A stretch of 64,000 bases of DNA from Burkholderiales bacterium (GCA_028868855.1 JAGWTR010000002.1:310001-374000), one strand, 5' to 3'. Shown: positions 27,541 to 39,042, counted from the first letter of the stretch. Numbers and translations: made by a program. The notes: a model not told the origin generated them from the letters alone.

Positions 27541-28743
27541 GACCCGTCTGCAACGAGCCCTTTCATGACCATGCACCGTTGGACGCAGACCTTTGTGTTT
27601 GTCGCTGTTATTTCCCCTGTCTTGATGACGGCTGGTTGCAGCAAAGCCCCCCCTCCCGAGGAGCCGATCCGGGCTGTGCGCACGCTGGTCCTCAGCGAAG
27701 CCGGTGGTGTGGTTGATCGTGAATTTTCGGCCGAAATCCGAGCCCGCACGGAGTCGCGTCTGGGTTTTCAGGTGCCGGGCAAAATTCTACGGCGTCAGGC
27801 AGAACTGGGCCAAGCCGTCAAGCCGGGCCAGGTGTTGGCTCAACTCGATCCAAAGGACTTGTCCTTGAACCAGGAAGCGGGTCGGGCGGGGCTGGCAGCA
27901 GCCGAGGCCAACGCAGCGCAGGCTTCGTCAGACTTCAAGCGCTTCAGTGAACTCAAGTCACAAGGCTTCATCAGCGCGGCCGAATTGGAGCGTCACGGCA
28001 CTGCCCTCAAGGCGGCCGAAGCCAGCGTGCGCCAAGCGCGGGCTCAGGCCGGTGTGCAGGGCAACCAGGCCACTTACGCCACCTTGACCGCAGGTGCTTC
28101 AGGCGTGATCACCTCCATTGATGCGGAGCCGGGGCAAGTGGTGGGTGCCGGCACGCCCGTGGTTACGCTGGCGCTTGATGGCCCACGCGACGCCGTGTTT
28201 TCAGTGCCGGAAGACATCGCACCCACCATGCGCTCTTTGGTCGGGCGCCCCGGGTCCATCAAGGTGCGCCGTTGGGGTACCTTGACATGGGTTCCTGCCA
28301 CGGTGAGGGAAGTGGCTGCGGCCACCGATGCGATCACCCGCACCATTCTGGTCAAGGCCGACGTGGGGCAGGGCGCTTACGAATTGGGCCAGACAGCCAC
28401 AGTGATGTTGAGTTCGCCGGTGCGCAATTCAGGGGGGTTGCGAGTCCCCTTGCAGGCTTTGGTTGAAATCGAAGGCCAATCGGCTGTATGGCTGCTTGAC
28501 GGCGCCAGCATGACGGTCAAACCGCAGCGCGTTGCCACTGGCGAAGTGTCGGGCAATGTCGCGATCGTGACTGACGGCCTCAAGCCGGGGATGGAAATCG
28601 TCACGGCCGGTGTGCATGTCATCAAGCTCGGTCAAAAGGTCAAGCGTTACCAAACCTCCTTGGATGAACCGACCGGTGCAAACACTGCATTCGCCCCAGC
28701 CGGCAAGGCTTCGAGCGCGGGCAGGCCTGCACGCGAGCAGTGA
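27541..28743 (+). CDS. RND efflux membrane fusion protein
   Basis: Lipobox-like LMTAGCSKAPP, lipoyl/coiled-coil architecture; directly upstream of an RND permease. Exact start uncertain (27526-27568). Confidence 0.9.
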   Translation, partial: DPSATSPFMTMHRWTQTFVFVAVISPVLMTAGCSKAPPPEEPIRAVRTLVLSEAGGVVDREFSAEIRARTESRLGFQVPGKILRRQAELGQAVKPGQVLAQLDPKDLSLNQEAGRAGLAAAEANAAQASSDFKRFSELKSQGFISAAELERHGTALKAAEASVRQARAQAGVQGNQATYATLTAGASGVITSIDAEPGQVVGAGTPVVTLALDGPRDAVFSVPEDIAPTMRSLVGRPGSIKVRRWGTLTWVPATVREVAAATDAITRTILVKADVGQGAYELGQTATVMLSSPVRNSGGLRVPLQALVEIEGQSAVWLLDGASMTVKPQRVATGEVSGNVAIVTDGLKPGMEIVTAGVHVIKLGQKVKRYQTSLDEPTGANTAFAPAGKASSAGRPAREQ

Positions 28744-28761
28744 TCATTCAAGGAGCCACCT

Positions 28762-31700
28762 GTGACCTCTGCTGATAAAAATAAGGCGGGCAATCAGTCC
28801 GTCCGCCAACGATTCAACCTGTCGCGCTGGGCTCTGGAGCATTCTGCCCTCACGAGCTATCTGATGATCGTGTTGACGCTGCTCGGCCTGATGGCCTATT
28901 TGCAGCTTGGTCAGGACGAAGACCCGCCTTTCGCTTTTCGCGCCATGGTGGTGCGCGTTTACTGGCCGGGCGCAACTGCGCAGGAAATGGCCGAGCAGGT
29001 CACGGACAAAATAGAACGTTCGCTGCAGGAAGTTCCCTATGCGGACAAGATACGCTCGTACACCAAGCCGGGTGAATCGTTGACGATCATGCAGGTCCAG
29101 GACTCGTCACCCCCCAAGGAAATTCCCAACCTCTGGTACCAGGTTCGCAAGAAAGTTTCCGACGTTCAGTACACCTTGCCTCAAGGGGTGATCGGACCGT
29201 TTTACAACGACGAGTTTGGTGACGTTTATGGGTCCATCTACGCTTTGTCGGCCGATGGATTCACCACCGAAGAGCTGCGTCGGTTTTCTGAAACTGTTCG
29301 CTCGCAGTTCCTGCGTGTGCCCAACGTGGCCAAGGTCGAACTGTTTGGTGTGCAGCCCGAGAAAATTTTTGTTGAAGCGTCGCAGCAGAGGCTCGCTCAG
29401 ATGGGCTTGAACCTGAGCCAATTGGTTCAGCAACTCAATGCCCAAAATGGCGTTGAAGGCGCGGGTTTCTATTCCGGTGAGCACGAAAACATCCAGATGC
29501 GCGTCACCGGGGCGTTCAAGTCCATCGAGCAACTGCGCCAGATGCCGATCAGGGCCATCAATCCAGCCAACGGGCAGAGTCGCACCTTGCGTCTTGGAGA
29601 CGTGGCCACGGTGCGGCGCGGCTACGAGTCACCGCCGTCGACCAAGGTGCGACACCAAGGCAAGGAGGTCATCGGGGTGGGCATCTCCATGGCCAAGGGG
29701 GGGGACATCATCGAGTTGGGAAAGGCCTTGCGCATCGCCGCTGCCAAAGTACATGCCGACCTGCCGGTAGGCATCGAGCTGGACCAGATCCAGGATCAAC
29801 CGCAAGCGGTGTCCAGTTCGGTAGGTGACTTTGTCAAAGTGTTGATGGAGGCTGTGGTTGTCGTGCTGGTGGTCAGCTTTGTCAGCCTGGGCCTGCACAC
29901 CAAACCCTGGCGACTGGATGTATGGCCAGGCCTGGTGGTGGCGATCACCATCCCGCTGGTGCTGGCCGTCACTTTTCTGGTCATGTATTTCTGGGGCGTG
30001 GGGCTGCACAAGATTTCGCTTGGCGCCCTCATCATTGCGCTGGGCCTGCTGGTCGACGATGCCATCATTGCCGTCGAAATGATGGTGCACAAGCTGGAAG
30101 AAGGCTATGACAAGGTCAGCGCAGCCACCGCAGCTTATGACCTCACGGCCATGCCCATGCTGACCGGCACCCTCATCACCGCAGCTGGATTCCTTCCGAT
30201 TGGTATGGCGAAGTCCTCCGTGGGGGAGTACACCTTCGCCATTTTTGCGGTCACGGCAGCCGCGCTGCTGATTTCCTGGGTGGTGTCGGTCTACTTTGTT
30301 CCTTATCTGGGGCTCTTGCTGCTCAAAACCAAACCCAAAGCGAAGGTGGCTGGGCAAGCCGTTGATCTGTACGACACGCCGTTTTACCGTCGATTCAAGG
30401 CGTCGGTGGATTGGTGTGTGGCGCATCGGTGGATCACCATTGGTCTGACCATCGCGGCCCTGGTGCTGGGTGTGCTGGGGATGGGTAAAGTGCAGCAGCA
30501 GTTTTTCCCGGACTCCAGTCGCCCGGAAATACTGGTCGATTTGTGGCTACCCGAAGGTTCCAGTTTTGAGGCGACTGAGGCGTTAACCAAACGGTTTGAA
30601 GCACGCATGCTCAAGGAGCCGGAGGTCAAGACCGTCAGTATTTGGGTGGGCACGGGTCTGCCGCGGTTTTACCTGCCGATGGACCAGATTTTTCCGCAAA
30701 GTAATGTCGCCCAGGCTGTGCTGATGCCCATTGATGCGCATGCGCGCGAAGCCTTGCGCAAACGCATCCCTGCATTGCTCGCCGAAGAGTTCCCGGAGGT
30801 GCGTGGGCGCGTGAAGCTGTTGCCCAACGGGCCTCCGGTGCCTTATCCGGTGCAGTTCCGCATCGTGGGTGAAGACCCGGCCGAGTTGCGCCATTGGGCA
30901 CAAGAGGCCAAGGCTCTGATGCGCGCGCACCCCAATATGACCGGTGTGAACGACAACTGGAATGAGTCGGTCAAGGCCATTCGCTTGATCGTTGATCAAT
31001 CCAAGGCGCGTGCTTTGGGGGTGACAACGCAGTCGATTGCCCAGGCCAGTCGAATCCTGACCTCTGGCGCCACCGTGGGGCAGTATCGTGAACAGGATCG
31101 TCTGATCGACATCGTGATGCACACCCCTCAGTCCGAACGGGCAACGTTGGGTGCACTGGATAACGCCTATGTTCCCAGTGCGTCCGGTCGCATGATTCCT
31201 GTCCTTCAGGTGGCCAAGCCCAAGCTGGTGTGGGAGTCCGGTGTGCTGTGGCGGGAGGGGCGGCATTTCGCCATCACCGTTCAGGGTGATGTCACGGAAG
31301 GCATCCAGGGGCCGACGGTCAGTGGCGCCCTGTGGCCGCAGATGCAAACGCTGGAGAAACGCATGCCTAGCGGCTATCGCGTTGAACTGGCCGGCGCGTC
31401 CGAGGAAAGCAGCAAGGGGCAGGGTTCGATCTTTGTCGGCATGCCGATCATGCTGTTCATCATCTTCACGCTGCTGATGTTGCAATTGCACAGCTTCTCG
31501 CGCGCCGTGCTGGTCTTCCTGACCGGGCCCATGGGCATTGCCGGCGTGGCCATGTCCTTGTTGGTTTCCGGGCGTCCTTTTGGTTTTGTCGCCTTGCTTG
31601 GCGTCGTCGCCTTGACCGGCATGATCATGCGCAACTCCGTCATCCTGATTGACCAGATCGAGCAAGATCGCGCTGTCGGTGTGCACGCCTGGGATGCCAT

Positions 31701-31905
31701 CGTAGGCGCGGCGGTGCGGCGGTTCCGCCCAATCACCTTGACGGCGGCGGCGGCCGTGCTGGCCATGATCCCACTATCGCGAAGCGTGTTCTGGGGCCCC
31801 ATGGCCGTGGCCATCATGGGTGGATTGATCGTGGCCACTGCGTTGACCCTGCTGGCGTTGCCTGCCATGTATGCGGCCTGGTTCCGCGTGCGCAGGCCCG
31901 TTTGA
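28762..31905 (+). CDS. RND-family efflux permease (AcrB/HAE1-like)
   Basis: 1047 aa; GQDEDPPFAFRAMVVRVYWPGATAQEMAEQVTDKIE..., LGLLVDDAIIAVEMM. Confidence 0.96.
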   Translation: MTSADKNKAGNQSVRQRFNLSRWALEHSALTSYLMIVLTLLGLMAYLQLGQDEDPPFAFRAMVVRVYWPGATAQEMAEQVTDKIERSLQEVPYADKIRSYTKPGESLTIMQVQDSSPPKEIPNLWYQVRKKVSDVQYTLPQGVIGPFYNDEFGDVYGSIYALSADGFTTEELRRFSETVRSQFLRVPNVAKVELFGVQPEKIFVEASQQRLAQMGLNLSQLVQQLNAQNGVEGAGFYSGEHENIQMRVTGAFKSIEQLRQMPIRAINPANGQSRTLRLGDVATVRRGYESPPSTKVRHQGKEVIGVGISMAKGGDIIELGKALRIAAAKVHADLPVGIELDQIQDQPQAVSSSVGDFVKVLMEAVVVVLVVSFVSLGLHTKPWRLDVWPGLVVAITIPLVLAVTFLVMYFWGVGLHKISLGALIIALGLLVDDAIIAVEMMVHKLEEGYDKVSAATAAYDLTAMPMLTGTLITAAGFLPIGMAKSSVGEYTFAIFAVTAAALLISWVVSVYFVPYLGLLLLKTKPKAKVAGQAVDLYDTPFYRRFKASVDWCVAHRWITIGLTIAALVLGVLGMGKVQQQFFPDSSRPEILVDLWLPEGSSFEATEALTKRFEARMLKEPEVKTVSIWVGTGLPRFYLPMDQIFPQSNVAQAVLMPIDAHAREALRKRIPALLAEEFPEVRGRVKLLPNGPPVPYPVQFRIVGEDPAELRHWAQEAKALMRAHPNMTGVNDNWNESVKAIRLIVDQSKARALGVTTQSIAQASRILTSGATVGQYREQDRLIDIVMHTPQSERATLGALDNAYVPSASGRMIPVLQVAKPKLVWESGVLWREGRHFAITVQGDVTEGIQGPTVSGALWPQMQTLEKRMPSGYRVELAGASEESSKGQGSIFVGMPIMLFIIFTLLMLQLHSFSRAVLVFLTGPMGIAGVAMSLLVSGRPFGFVALLGVVALTGMIMRNSVILIDQIEQDRAVGVHAWDAIVGAAVRRFRPITLTAAAAVLAMIPLSRSVFWGPMAVAIMGGLIVATALTLLALPAMYAAWFRVRRPV

Positions 31906-32013
31906 GGACTGAGGGAAGGGGCGTGAAAAACTCCGCGTCATGCGCGGTAGAATCACCGGTTCTGACCAAATAGCCTATCTGGTTGCTTGGCAACCAGATG
32001 TTTCTGAGTCAAT

Positions 32014-32100
32014 GCGCGGGTGGCGAAATTGGTAGACGCACCAGGTTTAGGTCCTGACGCCAGCAATGGTGTGGGGGTTCGAGTCCCCCCCCGCGCACCA
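32014..32100 (+). tRNA. tRNA-Leu (anticodon UAG)
   Basis: GCGCGGGTGGCGAAATTGGTAGACGCACCAGGTTTAGGTCCTG...CCCGCGCACCA; acceptor GCGCGGG/CCCGCGC, encoded CCA, long variable arm. Confidence 0.96.
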
Positions 32101-32140
32101 GACCCATTCATCTTTTTTTCTAATTTTGAGAGTACATAAC

Positions 32141-33460
32141 ATGGCTGTCACCGTGGAGACCCTCGACAAGCTGGAGCGACGCATTACCCTGTCGCTGGCA
32201 GCTGACGTGCTCAAGAACGAAGTCGACGCCCGCTTGAAAAAGCTGGCGCGCACCGTCAAGGCCGACGGCTTCCGCCCCGGCAAGGTGCCGATGAACGTTG
32301 TCGCGCAACGCTACGGCTATTCCGTCCAGTACGAAGTCGTCAATGACAAGGTGGGCGAAGCCTTTGCCCAGGCTGCGGCCGAGGCCCAGCTGCGTGTGGC
32401 TGGTATGCCGCGCATCTCTGAAAAAGAAGGGGCTGTAGCCGAAGACGGCAAGCTGCTGTTTGACGCAACCTTCGAGGTCTACCCGCAAATCACCATCGGT
32501 GATTTGACCTCCGCTGAAATCGAACGCGTGACCGCCGACGTCAACGATGCCGCGATTGATCGCACCGTTGAAATTCTGCGAAAGCAGCGTCGCACCTTCG
32601 CTCAACGCCCGCAGGCCGAGGCGGCCAGCGAGGGAGACCGCGTCACCATCGACTTCGAAGGCAAGATCGATGGCGTGCCCTTTGAAGGTGGCAAAGCTGA
32701 AGGCTACCAATTCTTGCTGGGTGAAGGCCAGATGCTCGAAGCCTTTGAAAAGGCCGTGCGTGGAATGAAGACTGGCGAGTCCAAGACCTTCCCCTTGAAG
32801 TTCCCGGACGACTACCATGGCAAGGATGTGGCTGGCAAGGAAGCCGACTTCCTGGTAACCGTCAAGAAGATCGAGGCGCAGAACCTGCCTGAAGTGAACG
32901 AAGAGTTCGTGGCGAGCCTGGGTCTGGCTGAATCAACCGTTGAGGCCTTGCGCGCCGACATCAAGAAGAACCTGGAACGCGAAGTGAAGTTCCGTGTGGC
33001 TGCCCGCAACAAGGCCGCTGCGATGGATGCTTTGCTGAAGGTCACCCAGTTCGACGTGCCTAAGTCGCTGGTCGAAGCTGAAACCGCGCGTCTGGTCGAA
33101 GGCGCTCGCGCTGACCTCAAGGCCCGTGGCATCAAGGACGCCGATAAGGCTCCTATCCCTGCCGAGATGTTCACGCCCCAGGCTGAACGTCGCGTGCGCC
33201 TGGGTTTGATCGTGGGTGAGTTGGTCCGCAACAACAACCTGCAGGCCAAGCCCGAGCAACTGCACGACCACATCCAGGAGCTGGCGCAAAGCTACGAGCA
33301 GCCGCAGCAAGTGGTGGCTTGGTACATGAGCGATCGTCAACGCATGGCTGAAGTCGAGGCCGTTGTCATTGAAGGCAATGTGGCTGATTTCATTCTGTCC
33401 AAGGCTAAGGTCACCGACAAGTCTGTGGGCTTTGAAGAGCTGATGGGTCAGCAAGGCTAA
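32141..33460 (+). CDS. tig: Trigger factor
   Basis: MAVTVETLDKLERRITLSLAADVLKNEVDARLKKLARTVKADGFRPGKVPMNVV; next to clpP-clpX-lon. Confidence 0.97.
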   Translation: MAVTVETLDKLERRITLSLAADVLKNEVDARLKKLARTVKADGFRPGKVPMNVVAQRYGYSVQYEVVNDKVGEAFAQAAAEAQLRVAGMPRISEKEGAVAEDGKLLFDATFEVYPQITIGDLTSAEIERVTADVNDAAIDRTVEILRKQRRTFAQRPQAEAASEGDRVTIDFEGKIDGVPFEGGKAEGYQFLLGEGQMLEAFEKAVRGMKTGESKTFPLKFPDDYHGKDVAGKEADFLVTVKKIEAQNLPEVNEEFVASLGLAESTVEALRADIKKNLEREVKFRVAARNKAAAMDALLKVTQFDVPKSLVEAETARLVEGARADLKARGIKDADKAPIPAEMFTPQAERRVRLGLIVGELVRNNNLQAKPEQLHDHIQELAQSYEQPQQVVAWYMSDRQRMAEVEAVVIEGNVADFILSKAKVTDKSVGFEELMGQQG

Positions 33461-33495
33461 CCTCCTGCGTTTGGCGCGGGGGGAAACCCCCGGCA

Positions 33496-33537
33496 AGGCA
33501 CCTGCAATCCCGAGTGGAAGCAGGTGCTTTTGTTTTG
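33496..33537 (+). terminator. Intrinsic terminator after tig
   Basis: GCACCTGC - loop - GCAGGTGC TTTTGTTTTG. Confidence 0.75.
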
Positions 33538-33669
33538 TGCCAACGTTATCCGTAGGCCTTTGTCACCGAAAGACCACAAGGGCAGCTGTCGGTTTTTTCC
33601 GGCGTTCGCTGGCACCCGCCTAGGCGCCATAATCAAATCACGCATAGACATTGAATTCCAAGGAAGCAC

Positions 33670-34281
33670 ATGAGCGCACTGGACATCCAAAACCTGGGCT
33701 TGGTGCCCATGGTCATCGAAACATCGGGCCGCGGTGAGCGCGCCTATGACATTTACAGCCGCCTGCTGCGCGAACGCGTGGTCTTTCTGGTTGGGCCGGT
33801 CAATGATCAGTCGGCCAACCTCGTCGTGGCCCAGTTGCTGTTCCTGGAAAGCGAAAACCCCGACAAGGACATTTCGCTTTACATCAATTCGCCGGGGGGC
33901 AGCGTGAGCGCCGGCATGTCCATTTTTGACACCATGCAATTCATCAAGCCGGATGTGTCCACGCTTTGCATGGGCATGGCTGCGAGCATGGGCGCCTTCT
34001 TGCTGGCAGCTGGGGCCAAGGACAAGCGGTTCGCCTTGCCCAACTCCAAGATCATGATTCATCAGCCCCTGGGCGGCACGCAAGGCCAGGCTACCGATAT
34101 TGAGATTCACGCCCGCGAAATTCTCAAGACCCGCGAGCAGCTCAACCGCATCCTCGCGGACCGCTCTGGCCAACCTTTGGAAAAAATCCAGTCCGACACC
34201 GAGCGCGATTACTACATGTCGGCGGCGGAGGCGGCCGCCTATGGCTTGATCGACAAGGTGCTTGAAAAGCGCCAAGCTTGA
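33670..34281 (+). CDS. clpP: ATP-dependent Clp protease proteolytic subunit
   Basis: [53 protein letters not shown]. Confidence 0.98.
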   Translation: MSALDIQNLGLVPMVIETSGRGERAYDIYSRLLRERVVFLVGPVNDQSANLVVAQLLFLESENPDKDISLYINSPGGSVSAGMSIFDTMQFIKPDVSTLCMGMAASMGAFLLAAGAKDKRFALPNSKIMIHQPLGGTQGQATDIEIHAREILKTREQLNRILADRSGQPLEKIQSDTERDYYMSAAEAAAYGLIDKVLEKRQA

Positions 34282-34405
34282 CCCCCATTCGATGAGTGAG
34301 CGGTTAAAAGCCGGTTCAAAGCGCGTTTCTTTGGCCGCTCAGGGTCAAAAGCATTTGACTTATCATCGTTGTAAACCTTTGCTGACCCACTGACAGGCCT
34401 GCACC

Positions 34406-35686
34406 ATGCCCGAGAAAAAAGGCTCTTCCAGCGAAAAAATCCTCTACTGCTCCTTCTGCGGTAAGAGCCAGCACGAGGTGAAAAAACTCATCGCAGGACC
34501 CTCGGTCTTCATTTGCGATGAGTGCATTGACTTGTGCAACGACATCATCCGCGATGAAGTCGCTGCCGAGGCAGAGCAGACCAGCCGCCCAGCCAGAAGC
34601 GATTTGCCCACGCCCAACGAGATCAAGGGTAGCCTGGATCAGTACGTGATCGGGCAGGACACCGCCAAGCGCACCTTGTCGGTGGCGGTGTACAACCATT
34701 ACAAGCGGCTGCGCCACATGGGCAACGGTGAGGGCAAGAAGCCCGACATCGAATTGTCCAAGAGCAACATCTTGTTGATTGGCCCGACCGGTTCAGGTAA
34801 GACGTTGCTCGCCCAAACGCTGGCTCGGCTGCTGAATGTGCCCTTCGTGATCGCCGATGCCACGACCCTGACAGAAGCTGGTTATGTGGGCGAAGATGTC
34901 GAGAACATCATCCAGAAGCTGCTGCAGAACTGCAACTACGACGTGGAGAAGGCCCAGCGCGGCATCGTCTACATCGATGAAATCGACAAGATTTCGCGCA
35001 AGTCCGACAACCCCTCCATCACCCGTGATGTGTCGGGAGAGGGTGTGCAGCAGGCCTTGCTCAAGCTGATCGAGGGCACGATGGCGTCCGTGCCGCCACA
35101 GGGCGGGCGCAAGCACCCCAATCAGGATTTCCTGCAGATCGATACCACCAACATCCTGTTCATCTGCGGCGGTGCGTTTGACGGCCTGGAAAAAATCATC
35201 CAGAACCGCTCGGTCAAGTCTGGCATCGGTTTCGGTGCCAGCGTGCAGAGTAAAAGCGAGCGCAAGGTCAGCGAAGTCTTCCGCGAGGTCGAGCCTGAGG
35301 ATTTGATCAAGTTCGGCATCATTCCTGAATTGATCGGGCGCATGCCCGTGGTTGCGACTTTGGGCGAGCTGACAGAAGACGCCCTGGTGCGCATCCTGAC
35401 CGAGCCCAAGAATGCGCTGATTAAGCAGTATCAGCAGTTGCTGGGCATGGACGGCGTCGAGCTGGAAATTCGTCCTGCAGCTTTGATCGCCATCGCTCGC
35501 AAGGCGCTGGCACGCAAGACCGGCGCTCGTGGTTTGAGGTCCATCCTGGAGCAGTCCTTGCTCGATACCATGTTCGAATTACCCAATCAAGAAGGAGTGC
35601 AGAAGGTGGTTCTGGACGAACCCACCATCGATGAAAACGCCAAGCCTCTGTTGGTGTATCGGGAACAGGCTAAAGCCAGTGCTTGA
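34406..35686 (+). CDS. clpX: ATP-dependent Clp protease ATP-binding subunit ClpX
   Basis: N-terminal zinc finger CSFCGKSQ...[27 protein letters not shown]. Confidence 0.98.
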   Translation: MPEKKGSSSEKILYCSFCGKSQHEVKKLIAGPSVFICDECIDLCNDIIRDEVAAEAEQTSRPARSDLPTPNEIKGSLDQYVIGQDTAKRTLSVAVYNHYKRLRHMGNGEGKKPDIELSKSNILLIGPTGSGKTLLAQTLARLLNVPFVIADATTLTEAGYVGEDVENIIQKLLQNCNYDVEKAQRGIVYIDEIDKISRKSDNPSITRDVSGEGVQQALLKLIEGTMASVPPQGGRKHPNQDFLQIDTTNILFICGGAFDGLEKIIQNRSVKSGIGFGASVQSKSERKVSEVFREVEPEDLIKFGIIPELIGRMPVVATLGELTEDALVRILTEPKNALIKQYQQLLGMDGVELEIRPAALIAIARKALARKTGARGLRSILEQSLLDTMFELPNQEGVQKVVLDEPTIDENAKPLLVYREQAKASA

Positions 35687-35804
35687 GTCTGAGCATCCTG
35701 CTCTGAGGGGCGCCGTAGAAAGCCGCTCGTTTTGTTGGTTTTCTCGGTGCCCTTGTGTTTTGGTATCGGGGCCCCATCTGGGACTCTGAGAAAGAAAGGC
35801 CATC

Positions 35805-38234
35805 ATGTCAGGACATCCCATTCTCCCTTCGGACCCCATCACTTTGCCGCTGCTGCCGCTGCGCGATGTGGTCGTCTTTCCCCACATGGTGATCCCGCTG
35901 TTTGTGGGGCGCCCCAAGTCCATCAAGGCCCTTGAAGCCGCAATGGAAGCCGGTCGTCAGATCATGCTGGTGGCCCAAAAAGCCGCCGGCAAGGACGAAC
36001 CGAAAGCCGAGGACATGTTCGAGATCGGCTGCGTCTCCAGCATCCTGCAGATGCTGAAGCTGCCCGATGGCACTGTGAAGGTGCTGGTCGAGGGCGTGCA
36101 GCGCGCTAATACCGCATCCATTGACGACTCCGGCGAGTTCTTCACCGCCGTGGCCGTGCCGGTGCAGCCTGAAGATGGGCTGACCCCCGAGGTCGAGGCC
36201 CTGCGCCGCGCCGTGACTCAGCAGTTTGACCAGTACGTCAAGCTCAACAAAAAGATTCCCCCAGAGATCCTCACGTCCATTTCCGGCATTGACGATGCGG
36301 GTCGTCTGGCCGACACCATTGCTGCCCACCTGCCTTTGAAGCTGGAGGCTAAGCAATCGGTGCTGGATTTGTTCTCGGTGTCCCAACGATTGGAAAAGCT
36401 GCTGGAACAGCTGGAACATGAGGTCGACATCCTGCAGGTTGAGAAGCGCATTCGTGGCCGCGTCAAGCGCCAGATGGAAAAGAGCCAGCGCGAGTATTAC
36501 CTCAACGAGCAGGTCAAGGCCATTCAAAAAGAACTGGGCGAAGGTGAAGAGGGCGCTGACATCGAAGAGCTGGTCAAGAAGGTCGAAGCTGCTCGCATGC
36601 CCAAAGAAGCCCGCAAGAAGGCCGATGCCGAGCTCAAGAAGCTTCGCCTGATGTCGCCTATGTCGGCTGAAGCCACTGTGGTGCGCAATTACATTGACAC
36701 GATCGTGGCACTGCCTTGGGCCAAGAAGACCAAGATCAAGCACGACCTGGCCAATGCCGAGGGGGTTTTGAACGAAGACCACTACGGCCTGGATAAAGTC
36801 AAGGAACGCATCCTTGAGTATCTTGCTGTGCAACAGCGCGTGGACAAGGTCAAGGCGCCGATCCTGTGTCTGGTTGGCCCTCCGGGCGTCGGCAAGACCT
36901 CGCTGGGGCAGTCGATTGCCCGCGCCACGGGGCGCAAGTTCGTTCGCATGGCGCTGGGGGGCATGCGTGACGAGGCCGAGATCCGCGGTCACCGCCGCAC
37001 CTACATTGGCTCCATGCCAGGTAAGGTGCTGCAGAGCTTGAGCAAGGTGGGCACACGCAATCCGCTGTTCCTGCTGGACGAGATCGACAAGCTGGGCATG
37101 GACTTCCGGGGCGACCCGTCCAGTGCCTTGCTGGAGGTGCTCGATCCTGAGCAAAACCATACCTTTGGCGACCATTACATCGAGGTCGATTTTGACTTGT
37201 CGGACGTGATGTTCGTGGCGACGTCCAACTCGTTGAACATCCCGCCCGCTTTGCTTGACCGCATGGAAGTGATCCGCTTGGCCGGTTACACCGAAGACGA
37301 AAAGGTGTCGATTGCCCGGACTTATTTGCTGCCCAAGCAGAGCAAGAACAACGGCGTCAAAGATACTGAAATGGATGTGCAGGAAAGCGCCATTCGTGGC
37401 GTGATCCGGTACTACACCCGGGAGGCTGGCGTGCGCTCGCTGGAACGTGAGATCTCCAAGATCTGCCGCAAGGTGGTTAAGGGCATCACGCTCAAGCAGT
37501 ACACGGGCAAGGTCGTCGTCACTGAGGACAACCTTAATGAATTCCTGGGCGTGCGTCGCTACGACTACGGTCAAGCGACCAAGGACAACCAGGTGGGGCA
37601 GGTGGTCGGCTTGGCTTGGACAGAAGTGGGCGGCGATTTGCTGACCATCGAAGCGGCAAGTATGCCTGGCAAGGGCGTCATCACTCGCACTGGTTCGCTG
37701 GGCGATGTGATGAAGGAGTCGGTCGAAGCTGCTCGGACAGTGGTGCGCAGTCGTGCTGCTCGCCTGGGGATCAAGGATGAGGCGTTTGAAAAACGCGACA
37801 TCCACATCCACGTGCCAGATGGCGCCACGCCCAAGGATGGGCCTAGTGCTGGTGCAGCTATGACAACGGCCTTGGTGTCGGTGCTCACGGGCATCCCGGT
37901 CAAGGCCAGTGTGGCGATGACGGGTGAAATCACCCTTCGCGGTGAGGTGACGGGTATCGGCGGTTTGAAGGAAAAACTGCTGGCCGCACACCGTGGTGGT
38001 ATCAAGACGGTGATCATTCCTGAAGAGAATGTCAAAGATCTCCAGGACATTCCCGAGAACGTCAAGAGCGCCATCGAGATCATCCCGGTGAAGTGGGTCG
38101 ACAAGGTGCTGGAAATCGCCCTGGAGCGTGTTCCACAGGCCTTGCCGGAAGAGGTGTCAAAGGTTGATGCCAAGCCCGATGTTGCGTCGGCTGCAGCACC
38201 GGCGGCGGCAACAACTGAGGCGGTCAAGCACTGA
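35805..38234 (+). CDS. lon: ATP-dependent protease La
   Basis: Lon N-domain ([23 protein letters not shown]), [15 protein letters not shown], catalytic [11 protein letters not shown]. Confidence 0.98.
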   Translation: MSGHPILPSDPITLPLLPLRDVVVFPHMVIPLFVGRPKSIKALEAAMEAGRQIMLVAQKAAGKDEPKAEDMFEIGCVSSILQMLKLPDGTVKVLVEGVQRANTASIDDSGEFFTAVAVPVQPEDGLTPEVEALRRAVTQQFDQYVKLNKKIPPEILTSISGIDDAGRLADTIAAHLPLKLEAKQSVLDLFSVSQRLEKLLEQLEHEVDILQVEKRIRGRVKRQMEKSQREYYLNEQVKAIQKELGEGEEGADIEELVKKVEAARMPKEARKKADAELKKLRLMSPMSAEATVVRNYIDTIVALPWAKKTKIKHDLANAEGVLNEDHYGLDKVKERILEYLAVQQRVDKVKAPILCLVGPPGVGKTSLGQSIARATGRKFVRMALGGMRDEAEIRGHRRTYIGSMPGKVLQSLSKVGTRNPLFLLDEIDKLGMDFRGDPSSALLEVLDPEQNHTFGDHYIEVDFDLSDVMFVATSNSLNIPPALLDRMEVIRLAGYTEDEKVSIARTYLLPKQSKNNGVKDTEMDVQESAIRGVIRYYTREAGVRSLEREISKICRKVVKGITLKQYTGKVVVTEDNLNEFLGVRRYDYGQATKDNQVGQVVGLAWTEVGGDLLTIEAASMPGKGVITRTGSLGDVMKESVEAARTVVRSRAARLGIKDEAFEKRDIHIHVPDGATPKDGPSAGAAMTTALVSVLTGIPVKASVAMTGEITLRGEVTGIGGLKEKLLAAHRGGIKTVIIPEENVKDLQDIPENVKSAIEIIPVKWVDKVLEIALERVPQALPEEVSKVDAKPDVASAAAPAAATTEAVKH

Positions 38235-38351
38235 GTTTGTGATGTAAATAATCAGCGGGACCGAAGAAGGCCGTCAAAAGCGGTGTATAGTTCGGGTCTT
38301 CGCTGATTGCGGTACTTGCCACCAAGCAAGTGCACACAACGCAAGCGATAT

Positions 38352-38427
<76 letters not shown>

Positions 38428-38453
38428 GTTGCACAAACGTTGAGTTTGTATTG

Positions 38454-38487
38454 AAGGGAAGCCCAGTGAAAACAGGCTTCCCTTTTT
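38454..38487 (+). terminator. Intrinsic terminator between tRNA-Gly 1 and tRNA-Cys 1
   Basis: AAGGGAAGCC - loop - GGCTTCCCTTTTT. Confidence 0.85.
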
Positions 38488-38499
38488 CGCAAAGTTGAT

Positions 38500-38573
38500 G
38501 GCGCGGTAGCAAAGCGGTTATGCGCCGGATTGCAAATCCGTCTAGCCCGGTTCGACTCCGGGCCGCGCCTCCA
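38500..38573 (+). tRNA. tRNA-Cys (anticodon GCA), copy 1
   Basis: GGCGCGGTAGCAAAGCGGTTATGCGCCGGATTGCAAATCCGTCTAGCCCGGTTCGACTCCGGGCCGCGCCTCCA. Confidence 0.97.
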
Positions 38574-38581
38574 TGAACAAT

Positions 38582-38614
38582 AAACCCACCAGTGCTTGCG
38601 CGTTGGTGGGTTTT
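38582..38614. terminator. Bidirectional hairpin between convergent tRNA-Cys 1 and tRNA-Leu(UAA)
   Basis: AAACCCACCA - loop - TGGTGGGTTTT. Confidence 0.7.
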
Positions 38615-38619
38615 GTCTT

Positions 38620-38712
38620 TGGTGCCCCGAACCGGAATCGAACCGGTACGCCCCCTCACGGGAAAGCGGCGGATTTTAAGTCCGCTGTGTCTACCAGTTT
38701 CACCACCGGGGC
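38620..38712 (-). tRNA. tRNA-Leu (anticodon UAA)
   Basis: Reverse complement GCCCCGGTGGTGAAACTGGTAGACACAGCGGACTTAAAATCCGC...TTCGGGGCACCA; class II variable arm. Confidence 0.95.
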
Positions 38713-38879
38713 CACACACGGGCGTGAGTGTAATCGTTCTGGCATCCGCGCTAGCGATTGCAGCGCGGTCGCTGGATGGGGCGTCGCCCCGTTTTTAAAG
38801 ACTTCCGGCCTGCTTGCAGGAATGGTCAAAAAATGTGTATACTAGTCGTCTTGATTGCTGCTTTGCAGTTATTCAATGT

Positions 38880-38955
<76 letters not shown>

Positions 38956-38983
38956 GATTCTTGAAGATCCGAGAAAACCCATC

Positions 38984-39021
38984 AAAGGGAAGCCCCGTGA
39001 ATACACAGGCTTCCCTTTTTT
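38984..39021 (+). terminator. Intrinsic terminator between tRNA-Gly 2 and tRNA-Cys 2
   Basis: AAAGGGAAGCC - loop - GGCTTCCCTTTTTT. Confidence 0.85.
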
Positions 39022-39042
39022 GTCAGAATTTCCAAAATTCGT

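Noticed and set aside
30583-31686. 367-aa minus-strand ORF opposite the RND permease
   Set aside because: Antisense shadow ORF without domain similarity.
35808-37991. 727-aa minus-strand ORF opposite lon
   Set aside because: Mirror ORF caused by GC-rich codon bias; lon on the other strand is unambiguous and the antisense translation is low-complexity and His/Gln-rich.
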